28,331 nucleotides of DNA, taken from NCBI GenBank assembly GCA_002348535.1, contig DEBL01000004.1, forward strand, positions 610 to 28,940. The letters run 5' to 3'. Shown here one piece after another: positions 8,811-17,230 of this stretch. The stretch is from Deltaproteobacteria bacterium UBA2957. Its GTDB lineage: Bacteria > Myxococcota_A > UBA796. The notes under the pieces are model-generated. The model searched no databases and had not been told where the DNA came from. It saw nothing but the letters and a program-made list of their open reading frames with translations. The position numbers and the translations under genes are program-made. Position 1 is the first letter of the stretch. The number at the start of each line of letters is the position of its first letter.

Positions 8811-9320
8811 CTATTCGGCGGTGGGGGCCTCCGCCGGGATGGTCGATGGGGGGGTCCACCGGACCCACCATCCATTAACGGTTCGGTACCACTGCTGATT
8901 CTCCGTCGCCTTCTTCAGCACTTGTTCGGGAACGGTGTAGCCCTCTGTGGCCACGCGCAGTTCGGCGGTCCGGCTGATGCCGGTCGCGTTCTCTGGGCTC
9001 GCCTGCACCGAGAGTCCGATGATCTTCACATCGATGATTTTGCGTTCCTCACCGCGCTCGTCGAGCCACGCTTGAAATTCAAGACGAGCGCTCGGATCTT
9101 CGATGAACTTCGAGGCTTTCTCGGAGTCGTTCCAGCGCACCCCCTCCCAATACAGCGTGGCGCTCCGCTGGAGCAGTTCCAACTCCCGCGCCTCAGCCTT
9201 CGACTGCTTGCGCCGCTGGGCCTTGCTCATCTTGGCGCTCTTCACGCTGGCATCGGAGGCGGGGGCTGCCACTGCGGCGGGGGCGGACACGGCGAGGACG
9301 ATTGCGAATAGAAGGCTCAT
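8811..9320 (-). CDS. Small exported protein of unknown function
   Basis: A 169-residue protein starting 'MSLLFAIVLAVSAPAAVAAP', a clear signal peptide with an Ala-x-Ala cleavage site near residue 19. A Lys/Arg/Glu-rich helical stretch ('KMSKAQRRKQSKAEARELELL') follows. The core contains 'LYWEGVRWNDSEKASKF' and ends with 'WYRTVNGWWVRW'. The Trp-rich end after alternating strands resembles small alpha+beta NTF2-like exported proteins, but this is a guess. The frame stays open for 82 codons upstream of the ATG at 9320; the signal peptide fixes that ATG as start. It is the first gene of the leftward run ending at 954 and is divergent, 43 bases away, from the PEGA-like lipoprotein. Confidence 0.72.
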   Translation of the reverse strand: MSLLFAIVLAVSAPAAVAAPASDASVKSAKMSKAQRRKQSKAEARELELLQRSATLYWEGVRWNDSEKASKFIEDPSARLEFQAWLDERGEERKIIDVKIIGLSVQASPENATGISRTAELRVATEGYTVPEQVLKKATENQQWYRTVNGWWVRWTPPSTIPAEAPTAE

Positions 9321-9351
9321 GGCTGATAGGGTATCGGGAAGCGCTTCAGGG

Positions 9352-9357
9352 TACAAT
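9352..9357 (+). promoter_or_regulatory. -10-like TACAAT close to the start of the lipoprotein gene
   Basis: TACAAT lies six bases before the ATG at 9364 within a 43-base divergent gap. No good -35 hexamer and no Shine-Dalgarno sequence are visible. If it is used, transcription would begin at or next to the start codon, giving a leaderless mRNA. Confidence 0.3.
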
Positions 9358-9363
9358 CGACTC

Positions 9364-9732
9364 ATGGCAATGAACCGAATGATTGCAGTCGTTGCATGCG
9401 GGTTGACCGGATGCGCGCACACCGTCCGAATCGAGAGCGACCCGCCCGGTGCGAGCATTAAACAAGGTCCGGTCATGGTGGGGGTGACACCGGCGGATGT
9501 CACCGTAAAATGGGTGCCGTTTCGGTCCGTGCCCATCACCGTTGATTCCCCAGGTCGGCGCACCATGGTGCTCGATCTCTCAGACGATGTCAGCGTGTGG
9601 TCGGTTGCGTGGGAGAGTCTGACCCTTCAGACCGGTAAGCTCAGCGGACGAGTGCCGCGGGCGACCCACCGGACCCAGTTTGTGCCGCACCATGGACCCA
9701 TGGGGACATGGAGCCCCGAGGATGTTCGCTGA
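9364..9732 (+). CDS. Small lipoprotein with PEGA-like domain
   Basis: A 122-residue protein. 'MAMNRMIAVVACGLTGCAHT' is a lipoprotein signal with lipobox LTGC and lipidated Cys17. The mature part begins 'VRIESDPPGASIKQGPVMVG' and continues 'VTPADVTV...VPITVDSPGRR', the pattern of a PEGA domain (P-x-GA, then G-x-TP, then a final PG-x-x). PEGA domains are small beta-sandwich modules at bacterial surfaces; binding partners are unknown here. The frame is open upstream but that part is antisense to the divergent gene, so the ATG is chosen on the lipobox distance. The stop is four bases from the convergent hydrolase gene. Confidence 0.75.
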   Translation: MAMNRMIAVVACGLTGCAHTVRIESDPPGASIKQGPVMVGVTPADVTVKWVPFRSVPITVDSPGRRTMVLDLSDDVSVWSVAWESLTLQTGKLSGRVPRATHRTQFVPHHGPMGTWSPEDVR

Positions 9733-9736
9733 CGAC

Positions 9737-10477
9737 TTATTTCACCTGCTGCGCGAACCAAGCCAGCATGCGCAGCGGTGCGGGATCGAGCAACTCAGGG
9801 TGCCACTGGACGCCGACGCAACATTCCAGCTGGGGATGCTCGATGCCCTCGATGACTCCATCTGGGGCGGTGGCGGTGATCTCGAACGGTCCGGTGTCGC
9901 GAACGGACTGATGGTGGGTTGAGTTGACCCGCATCAAACTGCATCCATGGGCCTTGCGCAGCAGACCCGTTGCGATCGATATGGGGTGCCAAGGCTCCGT
10001 GGGGGCCGATGTCTGCTCGTGTTCGAGAGCACCGGGGATTTGGGTCTTGATGTCTTGAAACAGGGTGCCGCCGGCCGCAACCGCCATGGCTTGCATGCCG
10101 CCGCAGATGCCCAGCAAAGGATGATCGGCGCGCATGGCGGCTTTGGCGAGGGCCAGTTCGAGCGCGGTGCGGCCGGCATCAATTCGATCGATCCGAGCCT
10201 CGACCTCGTGGCCGTACATCGAGGGATGAATGTCGAAGTTGCCGCCTGTGATGACCGTCGCAGCGCAGTGAGTCAAGACCCACTCCGCCACGGCATCGGC
10301 ATCCGCAGGTTCAGGAGGCAAGACAATCACCTCGACCCCCGCCGCCCGCAGGTGGGTCACCACCCGCTCTGTGACGTGAACCTTGGCCGCGATGGGGCGC
10401 ATGCGACCAAACGCATTGGGAGTCTCTGCGGGAATGGCAGGACTTCGGTCAGCGGTGACGGCGACGATGGGCAGCAT
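9737..10477 (-). CDS. Class I glutamine amidotransferase-type hydrolase (gamma-glutamyl-GABA hydrolase family, peptidase C26)
   Basis: A 246-residue cytoplasmic enzyme. It has an N-terminal 'LPIVAVTADR', 'VITGGNFDIHPSMYG' (the family's GG(x)D-P-Y region), the nucleophile elbow 'LLGICGGMQAMAVAAGGTL' with Cys125, and 'VGVQWHPE' with His226 and Glu228 completing the triad. This arrangement is that of PuuD-like gamma-glutamyl hydrolases, which cleave gamma-glutamyl amides such as gamma-glutamyl-GABA; the real substrate is not evident because no putrescine genes are nearby. The start is ATG, nine bases after the stop of the upstream transglutaminase-like gene, so it probably belongs to that operon. 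A hydrolase of gamma-glutamyl bonds next to a possible transglutaminase-fold protein is suggestive but unproven. Confidence 0.88.
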   Translation of the reverse strand: MLPIVAVTADRSPAIPAETPNAFGRMRPIAAKVHVTERVVTHLRAAGVEVIVLPPEPADADAVAEWVLTHCAATVITGGNFDIHPSMYGHEVEARIDRIDAGRTALELALAKAAMRADHPLLGICGGMQAMAVAAGGTLFQDIKTQIPGALEHEQTSAPTEPWHPISIATGLLRKAHGCSLMRVNSTHHQSVRDTGPFEITATAPDGVIEGIEHPQLECCVGVQWHPELLDPAPLRMLAWFAQQVK

Positions 10478-10486
10478 GGCGCCATG

Positions 10487-12157
10487 CTACTCGATGTAGC
10501 AGAGGCCTTGGTTGATGATCTCGATTTCGTCGTAGGTCAGGCGCCACATGTACTCTTCTCCGTCCATTGCCGCGGGCATCACCTCTTCAATCGGCTCATT
10601 GTACGGATCGTCGTCGCCATCGAGGGCAATGGAACTGTCCCAGATCGTTGCTCCATCATCGGGGCTCACCACAGAGTGGGAGTTGAAGCTCCACCGGCGC
10701 CAGTCCTCGGTGCCGGCGGCGCGGGTGTGGTTGGTGTCGAAGTAGACGCCCAACACCAACTGCTCGGCGCGCACGCCGTGGTTGCCGGCCAACGCCGACA
10801 GCATGCAACTCATGGAGTGGCAGTACAGACTCAGGCCGGCGCCTCGGTCGAGAAACGGGCTCAACTGGGCGGTGATGGTGTCCCAGTACATATACGGGCC
10901 TTCGAAGTCGGTGTAGGTTCCGCTGCCCGGGTCGTAGATGATGTAGTCGTGCTCGAAGAGATGGTTCCGGAGCGCGGTGAGGACGGGGGTTGTGCTCGCC
11001 GGTACGCCTTCCATGATCGGTGCCGTGTTCTCCAGAACACCGATCCAGGGAATCGGGGGCGCCTTGCCCTCAGCGGTTCCGTCCAGCAGGGCGGGTTCGC
11101 CCGCCAAGGTGTAGATCACGTGATGGGTCTCGACTCCACCCGAGATGGGGTGCCACTCTCCATCGGGCGTCTGAGCCTGCCACTGCCACTCGAGTGTGGG
11201 CACGTGTCGACCCATGGTGTCCGGTGATGTTCCGATGTCGACGGTCGCTGTGGCTCCGGGTCCGACCGGTGCGTCGATGACCACACCGTTTACGGCAACG
11301 CGCACTGGGGGGACATCGTCGGGTTGTGGGCCCCATGCACCGATGGCAACGGAACGTTGCTGCGAAACGGCCACGGCACCGAACTGCACGGTGGCGGCCA
11401 TCTCGGAGGATCCGATGAAGCCTGCCGGTACGTTGTGTTGATCGGCCTCGCCATCGGCCCAAGGGGGTATGTCCGGATCGGCCCACAGCGGAACAGGGTA
11501 CCGAGCCTCTCCGCTGTCTTGATCGAGCGATGACCCAAGCGACCCGGCTGCCGACTGGCGGTACTCGGGGCGGGTCCCAACCGCGCTTACTCCGGTCTCA
11601 AACAGGCTCTGCTTGTGAAAGGCGAGAGCGACGTTTCCATCGGAGTCCCGGGCGCTGTGCAGATCAATTGCAGACAGGCCGAGCCGAACGATCCAGATGG
11701 AATCGGCCTCGACCGCCGACGACCCATCGTTGCATTCCGCCATCAACGAGACGGTGGCCGGGCCCGTGTCAAAGGCGATCCCTTCGTCGGTTCGACCGTC
11801 CCAGAGTGCCGACGAATCGGCAACATCAAGGGTTCGCAACTGGCCGATTCCATTGGCAATGCGGGCCGAAACAGTGCAGTCATCGTCCGGATTGACCACG
11901 GTCCAGCCCAGCACCAACGGTTCGCTTCCGGCAAGCTTCGGGTCGTAGACTTGCGGGTTTGGCATGGTAAGCGAGAGTCGAACTTCATCGATGTCGAGGT
12001 CGATTTCGGCTTCCGGTTCGGGGTCGTCCACTGCACCGGTGTCTTCGGTGTCTGCGTCTGTGGTGTCCGCCGTTGCTTCAGCCGTGTCGGTTCGAGCGTC
12101 CTTGTCTGGGTCGCAGGCCACCAAAACGAAAGCAAATGTCAGGGGGTAGAGGTTCAT
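10487..12157 (-). CDS. Lipoprotein with FlgD-like Ig segment and C-terminal transglutaminase-like domain
   Basis: A 556-residue exported protein. 'MNLYPLTFAFVLVACDPD' gives a lipobox with Cys15, followed by an Asp/Thr/Glu-rich linker (16-58). Residues about 60-160 look like a FlgD-type Ig domain ('LVLGWTVVNPDDDC', then 'ALWDGRTDEGIAFDTGPATV'). The C-terminal part carries 'GLSLYCHSMSCMLSALAGNH' then 'GVRA', 'FNSHSVVSPDDG' and 'IWDSSI'. Cys446 lies 15 residues before the 'GVRA' turn, and His494 and Asp507 follow in the spacing of transglutaminase-like Cys-His-Asp enzymes. Function could be peptidase, amidase or cross-linking at the cell surface; the domain call is by eye. The start overlaps the stop of the upstream MopE/MYXO-CTERM gene (ATGA), indicating coupling. 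Confidence 0.6.
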   Translation of the reverse strand: MNLYPLTFAFVLVACDPDKDARTDTAEATADTTDADTEDTGAVDDPEPEAEIDLDIDEVRLSLTMPNPQVYDPKLAGSEPLVLGWTVVNPDDDCTVSARIANGIGQLRTLDVADSSALWDGRTDEGIAFDTGPATVSLMAECNDGSSAVEADSIWIVRLGLSAIDLHSARDSDGNVALAFHKQSLFETGVSAVGTRPEYRQSAAGSLGSSLDQDSGEARYPVPLWADPDIPPWADGEADQHNVPAGFIGSSEMAATVQFGAVAVSQQRSVAIGAWGPQPDDVPPVRVAVNGVVIDAPVGPGATATVDIGTSPDTMGRHVPTLEWQWQAQTPDGEWHPISGGVETHHVIYTLAGEPALLDGTAEGKAPPIPWIGVLENTAPIMEGVPASTTPVLTALRNHLFEHDYIIYDPGSGTYTDFEGPYMYWDTITAQLSPFLDRGAGLSLYCHSMSCMLSALAGNHGVRAEQLVLGVYFDTNHTRAAGTEDWRRWSFNSHSVVSPDDGATIWDSSIALDGDDDPYNEPIEEVMPAAMDGEEYMWRLTYDEIEIINQGLCYIE

Positions 12158-13494
12158 GGGGTTGTTCTCCGTCTACAGACCAGTCCGACGACCACCAGCC
12201 AGGCCAAGTGGCCCGGGGTAGGGCTGCTGCTGCAGCTGCATCCACTGCCTTGTTTTCCGATCACGATGGGTCCGTCGGCTGCGATGTCTTCGGAGTCTCC
12301 GGTGCCGTAGGGGGTGTCCACGCTTTCCGGAACGCCCGTATCGCTGGCTTCACCGGTGTCCATTCCGGTGTCGGTGGTCCCCGTATCTTCGGCTGCGTCG
12401 TCGCCTGGCTCATCCGACACGCCATCGCAGTCGGCATTGGTGACACCGTCTACTCGCTCGGCACCCGGATACACATCGGGGTTTTCGTCGTCGCAGTCTC
12501 CCTCGGTTTCGGAGAATCCGTCGCCGTCATCGTCCCCTTCGAGGGTGTCCTCGTCGACGGTTCCGTCGCAGTCATTATCCAGCGAGTCGGCCCGCTCGAC
12601 CGCGCCGGGAAAGGTGTCTGGGTCGAGATCGTCGCAGTCACCTTCAGCCTCACTCAGTCCATCATCGTCGAGATCATCAATGGAGAGTGAAGCGACCGCG
12701 AGCAACCCGGCGGCCTCTCCACCAATGGCAAATCCGTAGGCGAATCGCACCCGCATGGACTCGCCCGCAGCGAGCGAACTCAGGGTGACCAAGACGTTCG
12801 GGTGAATGTCGGCTTCACCCTCCTCACCGGTGGAGTCGGCCATTTCGTCTGGCGTGTCGCACCATGTGCACAAGCGCGGCGTTGCGAGGCGCCCGAGTTC
12901 GGTCGTTCCAGCGAGAGCAAGGGCTCGCTCATCGAGGGCACTTTCGCCGCTGACCCATCCGTCACCGATGGTGTTCAACGTCGCATAGGAGTCGAGCATC
13001 CAGTAGTCTTGGTCCGGATCGACCGTGCGCCCCACGCGGAGCAGGCTGAGGTCTTCACGGGGCGTGTACCAGATGTCGTGGACGATCACGTCCGACCGGT
13101 GGAGCAGCACAATCTGTGTCTCGACGGTGAGCATCTCGGTGGTGTAGCTGCCGATCAGCGCATCGAGGCTCGCGTTGGTCCTCCGTTCGGACCACTCGAT
13201 GGCGTAGTCGTTGCCAATGTGCGGCGCTGCGTGTGACTCGCCGCCCGTTTCGCCGGACTCGGTGGTCCAGTCCCATGCCCAAACGTCCCACCGCCAACCG
13301 ACCCACATCAAATCGCCTGTGATGGGGATGGGGCCCGCAGCGCCGTCGGGATCCCACAAGAACCCCAGTTCAAGGGCACCGTTTCCGAACGACCCGTCTG
13401 CATTTACGCCGGCGGCTAAGTTGTCGTTGCCGATCCATCGGTCATCTGCTGGGACAGCCGCGATTGCGGTCGTCAAGAGCCAAAGAGTCCACAT
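12154..13494 (-). CDS. Exported protein with MopE-like motifs and MYXO-CTERM tail
   Basis: From the ATG at 13494 the protein is 446 residues with signal peptide 'MWTLWLLTTAIAAVPADD'. Residues about 20-290 form a beta-rich domain that I do not recognise, with 'LGFLWDPDG', 'WVGWRWDVWAWDW' and a 'LCTWC' Cys pair. Two or three MopE-like units follow ('DLDDDGLSEAEGDCDD', 'NDCDGTVDEDTLEGDDDGDG', 'DCDDENPDVYPGAERVDG'). A Thr/Asp/Gly linker then leads to 'GSGCSCSSS', a hydrophobic helix and terminal 'CRRRTTP', a good MYXO-CTERM signal. An in-frame ATG at 13518 would add eight residues before the signal; the later start gives a better signal peptide. It is followed with a 4-base overlap by the transglutaminase-like lipoprotein, so the two products are likely made together and may act together at the surface. 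Confidence 0.82.
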   Translation of the reverse strand: MWTLWLLTTAIAAVPADDRWIGNDNLAAGVNADGSFGNGALELGFLWDPDGAAGPIPITGDLMWVGWRWDVWAWDWTTESGETGGESHAAPHIGNDYAIEWSERRTNASLDALIGSYTTEMLTVETQIVLLHRSDVIVHDIWYTPREDLSLLRVGRTVDPDQDYWMLDSYATLNTIGDGWVSGESALDERALALAGTTELGRLATPRLCTWCDTPDEMADSTGEEGEADIHPNVLVTLSSLAAGESMRVRFAYGFAIGGEAAGLLAVASLSIDDLDDDGLSEAEGDCDDLDPDTFPGAVERADSLDNDCDGTVDEDTLEGDDDGDGFSETEGDCDDENPDVYPGAERVDGVTNADCDGVSDEPGDDAAEDTGTTDTGMDTGEASDTGVPESVDTPYGTGDSEDIAADGPIVIGKQGSGCSCSSSPTPGHLAWLVVVGLVCRRRTTP

Positions 13495-13538
13495 GCCTTC
13501 ACCCGTTAGAGGCACCATTGTAGCGGTATACTTGTTCG

Positions 13539-15329
13539 CTAAGCGTAAAGGCTTTCAATTTCTTCAGCGAAGCGTGCGGCAATGGCGCCCCGCTTGAGCT
13601 TCAAGGTGGGCGTGAGGAGTCCGTTGTCCACGGAGATCGGTTCCGAAACAATGCGCCAGCGTTTGATGGTTTCGAAGCGTGCACGCTCGGCATTGACGCG
13701 TCGAACAACGGCTTCGACCTCCGTCAGGACCTCGGGCCGCCGAACCCATTGTTTACGATCGTCCTCCCATCCTTCGGCGGCGGCCCGTGCGGCCATTGCG
13801 GTCGGGTCGAGAGAAAGCAGGGCGCCGAGGTACGGTCGGTTGTCACCGATCACGACGGCGGTGACAATGGGTGCGCACTGCAGGGCCGACTCTAAGGGGG
13901 CGGGAGCGATGTTCTTGCCGCCAGCGGTCACGATGATCTCTTTCTTTCGGCCGATGATGTGCAGAAAGCCGTCCTCGACTCGACCGAGATCGCCCGTCTT
14001 AAAGCGGCCATCGAGCGTGAAGGCATCCGCGGTCGCATCGAGGTCATGGAGGTACCCCTGAAAGACCCCCGGTCCCCGAACCAAGACCTCTCCATCATCG
14101 GCGATGGTGATTTCATTTCCATCGAGGGGTTTTCCCACCGAGCCGAATCGAAAGTCATCGAGGCCGTTTACGGTCACGGGTGCCGTGGTCTCGGATAACC
14201 CCCAGCCTTCGCGGACCGAGATGCCCACGGCTTCGAACCAGGTCGCCAACTCGGGGTCGAGCGGGGCGCCGCCGCAGATGAGCAACCGCAGGTGGCCGCC
14301 AAGGCCTTCGCGGATCTTCTCGAAGACCAGCTGCTCAGCGAGGCGGTGCTGGGCCTTGATGCGCAGGCCAACTCGATCGCCAGCCCACTTCTTTGCATTG
14401 CGCGTGCGTCCTACGCCGATGGCCCACGCGAGTGCGGCCGTGGCCGTTGGCCCTTCGGCTTCGGCACGCGCAAGGATTTCGGCGCGTATTTTTTCCAACA
14501 TGCGCGGCACGCTGGCCATCACGTGCGGGCGGGCCAGCTGAATGGTGGCTTGCAGGTCCTCCATCGATGGGGCGAACCATCCGACTGCGGATTCAGTAAG
14601 GCTTCGGTATTGAGTGAACCGCTGCAGAACATGGGCGAGCGGAAGAAAGATGACGGACCGATCCTCGGGCTCGAGAGGCAGGCGATCGGTGCTCGCACGG
14701 ATGATGCTCGTGAAGTTGTGGTGATTCAAGAGAACCGCTTTCGGTTCGCCCGTGGTGCCCGATGTGTAGATGTAGGTCGCGATGTCTTCGGCGCGCACTT
14801 GGTCCACTTGGTCGGCAAGCCACTGCAACTCGGGTCGAGCCGGAGTCAGCTGCGGAATGACCCCCGATGGGTGCAGCGAAAAAATATGCTGCAGGTCGAA
14901 CAGGTCGTCCGAAATCGCGACGCATCGCGCGGCCTGAACATCGGAGTCAACCAAGACGATGGACGCGCGGGAGTGCTCGAGTTGGTAGTGCACATCATGG
15001 TCGGTGAGGGTTGGGTAGATGCCGACGGTGATGCCACCCAGACACTGCACAGCCATGTCGACGAGGGCCCATCGCTCGCTGGTTTCTGCCAAAATCGCGA
15101 CGGGAACACCCCGACTGACCCCCAAGCTTTGCAGGCGCTTTGCGAGTCCTGCGACCATCTTGTGCATGTGGTCATACGTCGCGGGAATCCAGCCCTCGGG
15201 TCCATCGTGGACTTCTCGGATGAAGTCCAAGAAGAACTGGTCATCGTCTTTCGGCGCCTGCGCCCACGCGGCAATCCGGTGCGGTTCCTGCGTTACGCGG
15301 TGCAAAAACAAGGCGGGAATGGTTTGCAT
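13539..15329 (-). CDS. Long-chain acyl-CoA synthetase (AMP-forming)
   Basis: A 596-residue ANL-superfamily adenylating enzyme that activates fatty acids to acyl-CoA using ATP and CoA. Motifs in order: A3 'YIYTSGTTGEPKAV' (186-199), 'FLPLAHVLQRF', 'SVPRMLEKI', 'LLICGGAPLD', A5 'GWGLSETTAP', A7/A8 'FKTGDLGRVEDG' and 'IIGRKKEIIVTAGGKNIAP', and the C-terminal Lys motif 'LTPTLKLKR'. The length and the 'GRKKEIIVTAGGKNIAP' form match the FadD15-like long-chain group rather than acetyl-CoA synthetase. No membrane segment is seen, so it is cytoplasmic or peripheral. It begins a leftward run whose next gene starts 44 bases on. It could feed the beta-oxidation-type genes at 24840-26901, but these are not linked in one operon. 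Confidence 0.93.
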   Translation of the reverse strand: MQTIPALFLHRVTQEPHRIAAWAQAPKDDDQFFLDFIREVHDGPEGWIPATYDHMHKMVAGLAKRLQSLGVSRGVPVAILAETSERWALVDMAVQCLGGITVGIYPTLTDHDVHYQLEHSRASIVLVDSDVQAARCVAISDDLFDLQHIFSLHPSGVIPQLTPARPELQWLADQVDQVRAEDIATYIYTSGTTGEPKAVLLNHHNFTSIIRASTDRLPLEPEDRSVIFLPLAHVLQRFTQYRSLTESAVGWFAPSMEDLQATIQLARPHVMASVPRMLEKIRAEILARAEAEGPTATAALAWAIGVGRTRNAKKWAGDRVGLRIKAQHRLAEQLVFEKIREGLGGHLRLLICGGAPLDPELATWFEAVGISVREGWGLSETTAPVTVNGLDDFRFGSVGKPLDGNEITIADDGEVLVRGPGVFQGYLHDLDATADAFTLDGRFKTGDLGRVEDGFLHIIGRKKEIIVTAGGKNIAPAPLESALQCAPIVTAVVIGDNRPYLGALLSLDPTAMAARAAAEGWEDDRKQWVRRPEVLTEVEAVVRRVNAERARFETIKRWRIVSEPISVDNGLLTPTLKLKRGAIAARFAEEIESLYA

Positions 15330-15414
15330 GTTGAGACTGTTGCCCAGAGGTGCGGGTTCCTAAAAGTGGTCTAATTGACCGCGGGGAACATGTCGCTCGC
15401 GTTACGTGGCCGGC

Positions 15415-16338
15415 ATGCACACAGCCTTCCTCCTCGCCGCTGGATTTGGAACTCGCCTGCGCCCGTTGACGTTGGCGCGCCCCAAACCCTTGCTCCCCGT
15501 TTGTGGAATTCCCATGCTCGATTTCGCCTTGGCTCATGTGCGTGAGCACGGTCACGAGCGGGTGATGGTCAACGCTCATTACCTGTGGGAGCAGGTTGCC
15601 AGCTGGGCGGACCGCCACGGAGTGACCCTGCAGGTGGAACTCCCCGTTGTTCTGGGGACAGGCGGTGGGCTTCGAGCGGCGCATGGTCAACTGGGTGAAT
15701 CGGTCGTCATCGTCAACGCCGACATCCTGTCAGACGTTGATCTGTCTGCGCTCGTTGCGTCGATGCCCGCTGACGGGGCTGCCATGGCATTGCGTGCGAG
15801 TGCCGAGGCCGAGTCAATTGGACCGGTAGAGGCCGATGAGAGCGGCACAGTTGTTCGCATCACCTCGGTTGTGCCCTCTACGCTTGGGGTGAAGGGTACC
15901 CATTTCACGGGGGTTCACGCCATGGCAAAAGACGCGGTGGGTCGGATTCCCGATGCGGGAGAGCACTGTGTGATTCGAACGGCCTATGCCGAACTCGTGC
16001 CCGAGCAGGGTGTCGGGAGCGTAGTGCACGACGGAGCCTGGGTAGATGTGGGAACCCCACAGGCTTACCTGAAGGCCAACCTCGCGGTGCTCGCCGGTGA
16101 AGTGTCGACGCCAATTGACCCGTGGACTCGTGGCGATCGGAGCCCGGATGGGAGCTGGGTAGGCACAGGGGCTCGGGTAGACGGCCGCGTTCAACACTCG
16201 GTTTTGGGAGACGGGTGTGTCGTGCCATCGGGTGCCGACTTGACGGAGTGTGTGGTATGGGACGGTGTCACGGTGCCCGAGGGCGTGCATCGTCGCTGCG
16301 TGATTTACGATGACGGAAAGGTGTTGGCGATCGACTAA
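15415..16338 (+). CDS. Sugar-phosphate nucleotidyltransferase (mannose-1-P guanylyltransferase / MurU-like)
   Basis: A 307-residue enzyme joining a sugar-1-phosphate to an NTP to give an NDP-sugar and pyrophosphate. The N-terminus 'MHTAFLLAAGFGTRLRPLT' followed by 'RPKPLLPV' is the G-x-G-x-R-x-x-P-x-T...PK signature. 'VVLGTGGGLRAA' and 'VIVNADILSDVD' (metal-binding Asp) follow. The C-terminal 70 residues show imperfect hexapeptide turns ('GSWVGTGARVDG', 'HSVLGDGCVVPSGADLTECVVWDGVTVP'), a left-handed beta-helix tail. The sugar and nucleotide cannot be read from sequence; GDP-mannose, UDP-MurNAc or ADP-heptose type products are all possible. The ATG at 15415 places the signature at the extreme N-terminus; a GTG three codons upstream (15406) is the alternative. 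It overlaps the convergent gene by four bases. Confidence 0.87.
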   Translation: MHTAFLLAAGFGTRLRPLTLARPKPLLPVCGIPMLDFALAHVREHGHERVMVNAHYLWEQVASWADRHGVTLQVELPVVLGTGGGLRAAHGQLGESVVIVNADILSDVDLSALVASMPADGAAMALRASAEAESIGPVEADESGTVVRITSVVPSTLGVKGTHFTGVHAMAKDAVGRIPDAGEHCVIRTAYAELVPEQGVGSVVHDGAWVDVGTPQAYLKANLAVLAGEVSTPIDPWTRGDRSPDGSWVGTGARVDGRVQHSVLGDGCVVPSGADLTECVVWDGVTVPEGVHRRCVIYDDGKVLAID

Positions 16339-17171
16339 TTGATTCCGCAGTACCGTTTGATCTCGGTCACTGCGCCTTCGTTGACCTTTTTGACTTCCTC
16401 GGGGTCCATCCAACTGTTGCTGGGGGCATGGCTGTAGAGGGTGGGAATGGAGCACATGGTTCGGTACTGCTTCCCAAGCTTGCGCGTGTAGCCTGCGAGG
16501 TTGTCGGACACCTTCCCAGCCCATTGCTTGATCTCACCGTCGTAGAACAGCGCGATTGTGTTGTCGGTCAACTGGATGTCGGTGATTCGAGCACAGTTAA
16601 TTGGGCAGTAGGGAATCCCGCCTGTCTCTACAGTGATGTCCTCGAGCGTAGTGGTGGTGTGAACCTTGGAGATGCCGAGAAAATGGACGCCGATTTGAGC
16701 TTTACCGCCCCACCGTGCGGTGGTGTCGTGAATGTCGGCTACAACGAGCGGCACCGCCCGTTGGTAGACCAGTTTGCCCCCGGATTTGCGAATGATGGGC
16801 TTGGGCATGGAGTTGAATATGGCCTGCAACACAGGGGCTTCAGCCTCCCGGCTTGCTTGTTTCCACCAGTCCTTGGGTACAGTGGGCGCCGCGGTCGCTG
16901 CCGGTGCATTTGGTGTGTCCGTCTGTGCGTCAGCACCGGCCGCGGTGTCGGCGTTCGGATTGGTCTCCGGGGTGGGAGAATCCTCCGTTGCTTCGGTGGA
17001 TGCGGGTGCGGTTTCGGTGGGTGGGGCGGCCGCCGCTGGGCTCACGCAGGCGCTGTTTTCGCAGATGCGGTCGCCCTTGCAGTCGGTGTCTTTTTCGCAG
17101 CCCGCAGCATGGACGGGGGTGCTGTGTACGAGAACAAGTAGTGTGGCTGTGAATGCGGCGATTGTCGGCAT
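16335..17171 (-). CDS. Secreted protein with N-terminal disulfide motif and Pro/Thr/Ala linker
   Basis: A 278-residue protein with signal peptide 'MPTIAAFTATLLVLVHSTPV' cleaved near 'VHAA'. It is followed by 'GCEKDTDCKGDRICENSACV', the four-Cys motif with 'DxDC' and 'RICENxxCV' repeatedly found in myxobacterial exported proteins. A linker rich in Pro, Thr, Ala and Glu (about 44-98) precedes a globular domain beginning 'VPKDWWKQA'. That domain contains more Cys ('IPYCPINCARI', 'YRTMC', and the end 'KRYCGIN') and I do not recognise it. The ATG at 17171 is preferred because GGAG lies seven bases before it; the two-codon-longer start would be TTG. It is divergent from ruvC, and the 148 bases between hold two dyads. 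Function unknown; cell surface or periplasm. Confidence 0.75.
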   Translation of the reverse strand: MPTIAAFTATLLVLVHSTPVHAAGCEKDTDCKGDRICENSACVSPAAAAPPTETAPASTEATEDSPTPETNPNADTAAGADAQTDTPNAPAATAAPTVPKDWWKQASREAEAPVLQAIFNSMPKPIIRKSGGKLVYQRAVPLVVADIHDTTARWGGKAQIGVHFLGISKVHTTTTLEDITVETGGIPYCPINCARITDIQLTDNTIALFYDGEIKQWAGKVSDNLAGYTRKLGKQYRTMCSIPTLYSHAPSNSWMDPEEVKKVNEGAVTEIKRYCGIN

Positions 17172-17216
17172 GCCCAAGCTCCGGTGTGGTCGGTGACGAG
17201 TGTAGCGTAGGCCGCC

Positions 17217-17230
17217 GATCGGGCCCGATC
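17217..17230. promoter_or_regulatory. Perfect 14-base palindrome GATCGGGCCCGATC
   Basis: The sequence equals its own reverse complement and lies in the divergent gap between the secreted Cys-motif gene and ruvC, 46 bases before the former's start. It touches the next dyad directly. It may be a regulator site for the leftward gene. Confidence 0.45.

Noticed and set aside
8750..8875. 42-residue N-terminal extension of RecQ
   Set aside because: It is low-complexity, lacks similarity to RecQ starts, and overlaps the upstream gene's coding end.
9947..11227. A 426-codon + strand open frame
   Set aside because: It runs antisense across two convincing leftward genes (hydrolase and transglutaminase-like lipoprotein) and shows no family motif.
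15390..15414. ATG at 15390 with an upstream GGGG as start of the nucleotidyltransferase
   Set aside because: It is in another frame; the in-frame ATG at 15415 puts the glycine-rich signature at the N-terminus as expected.
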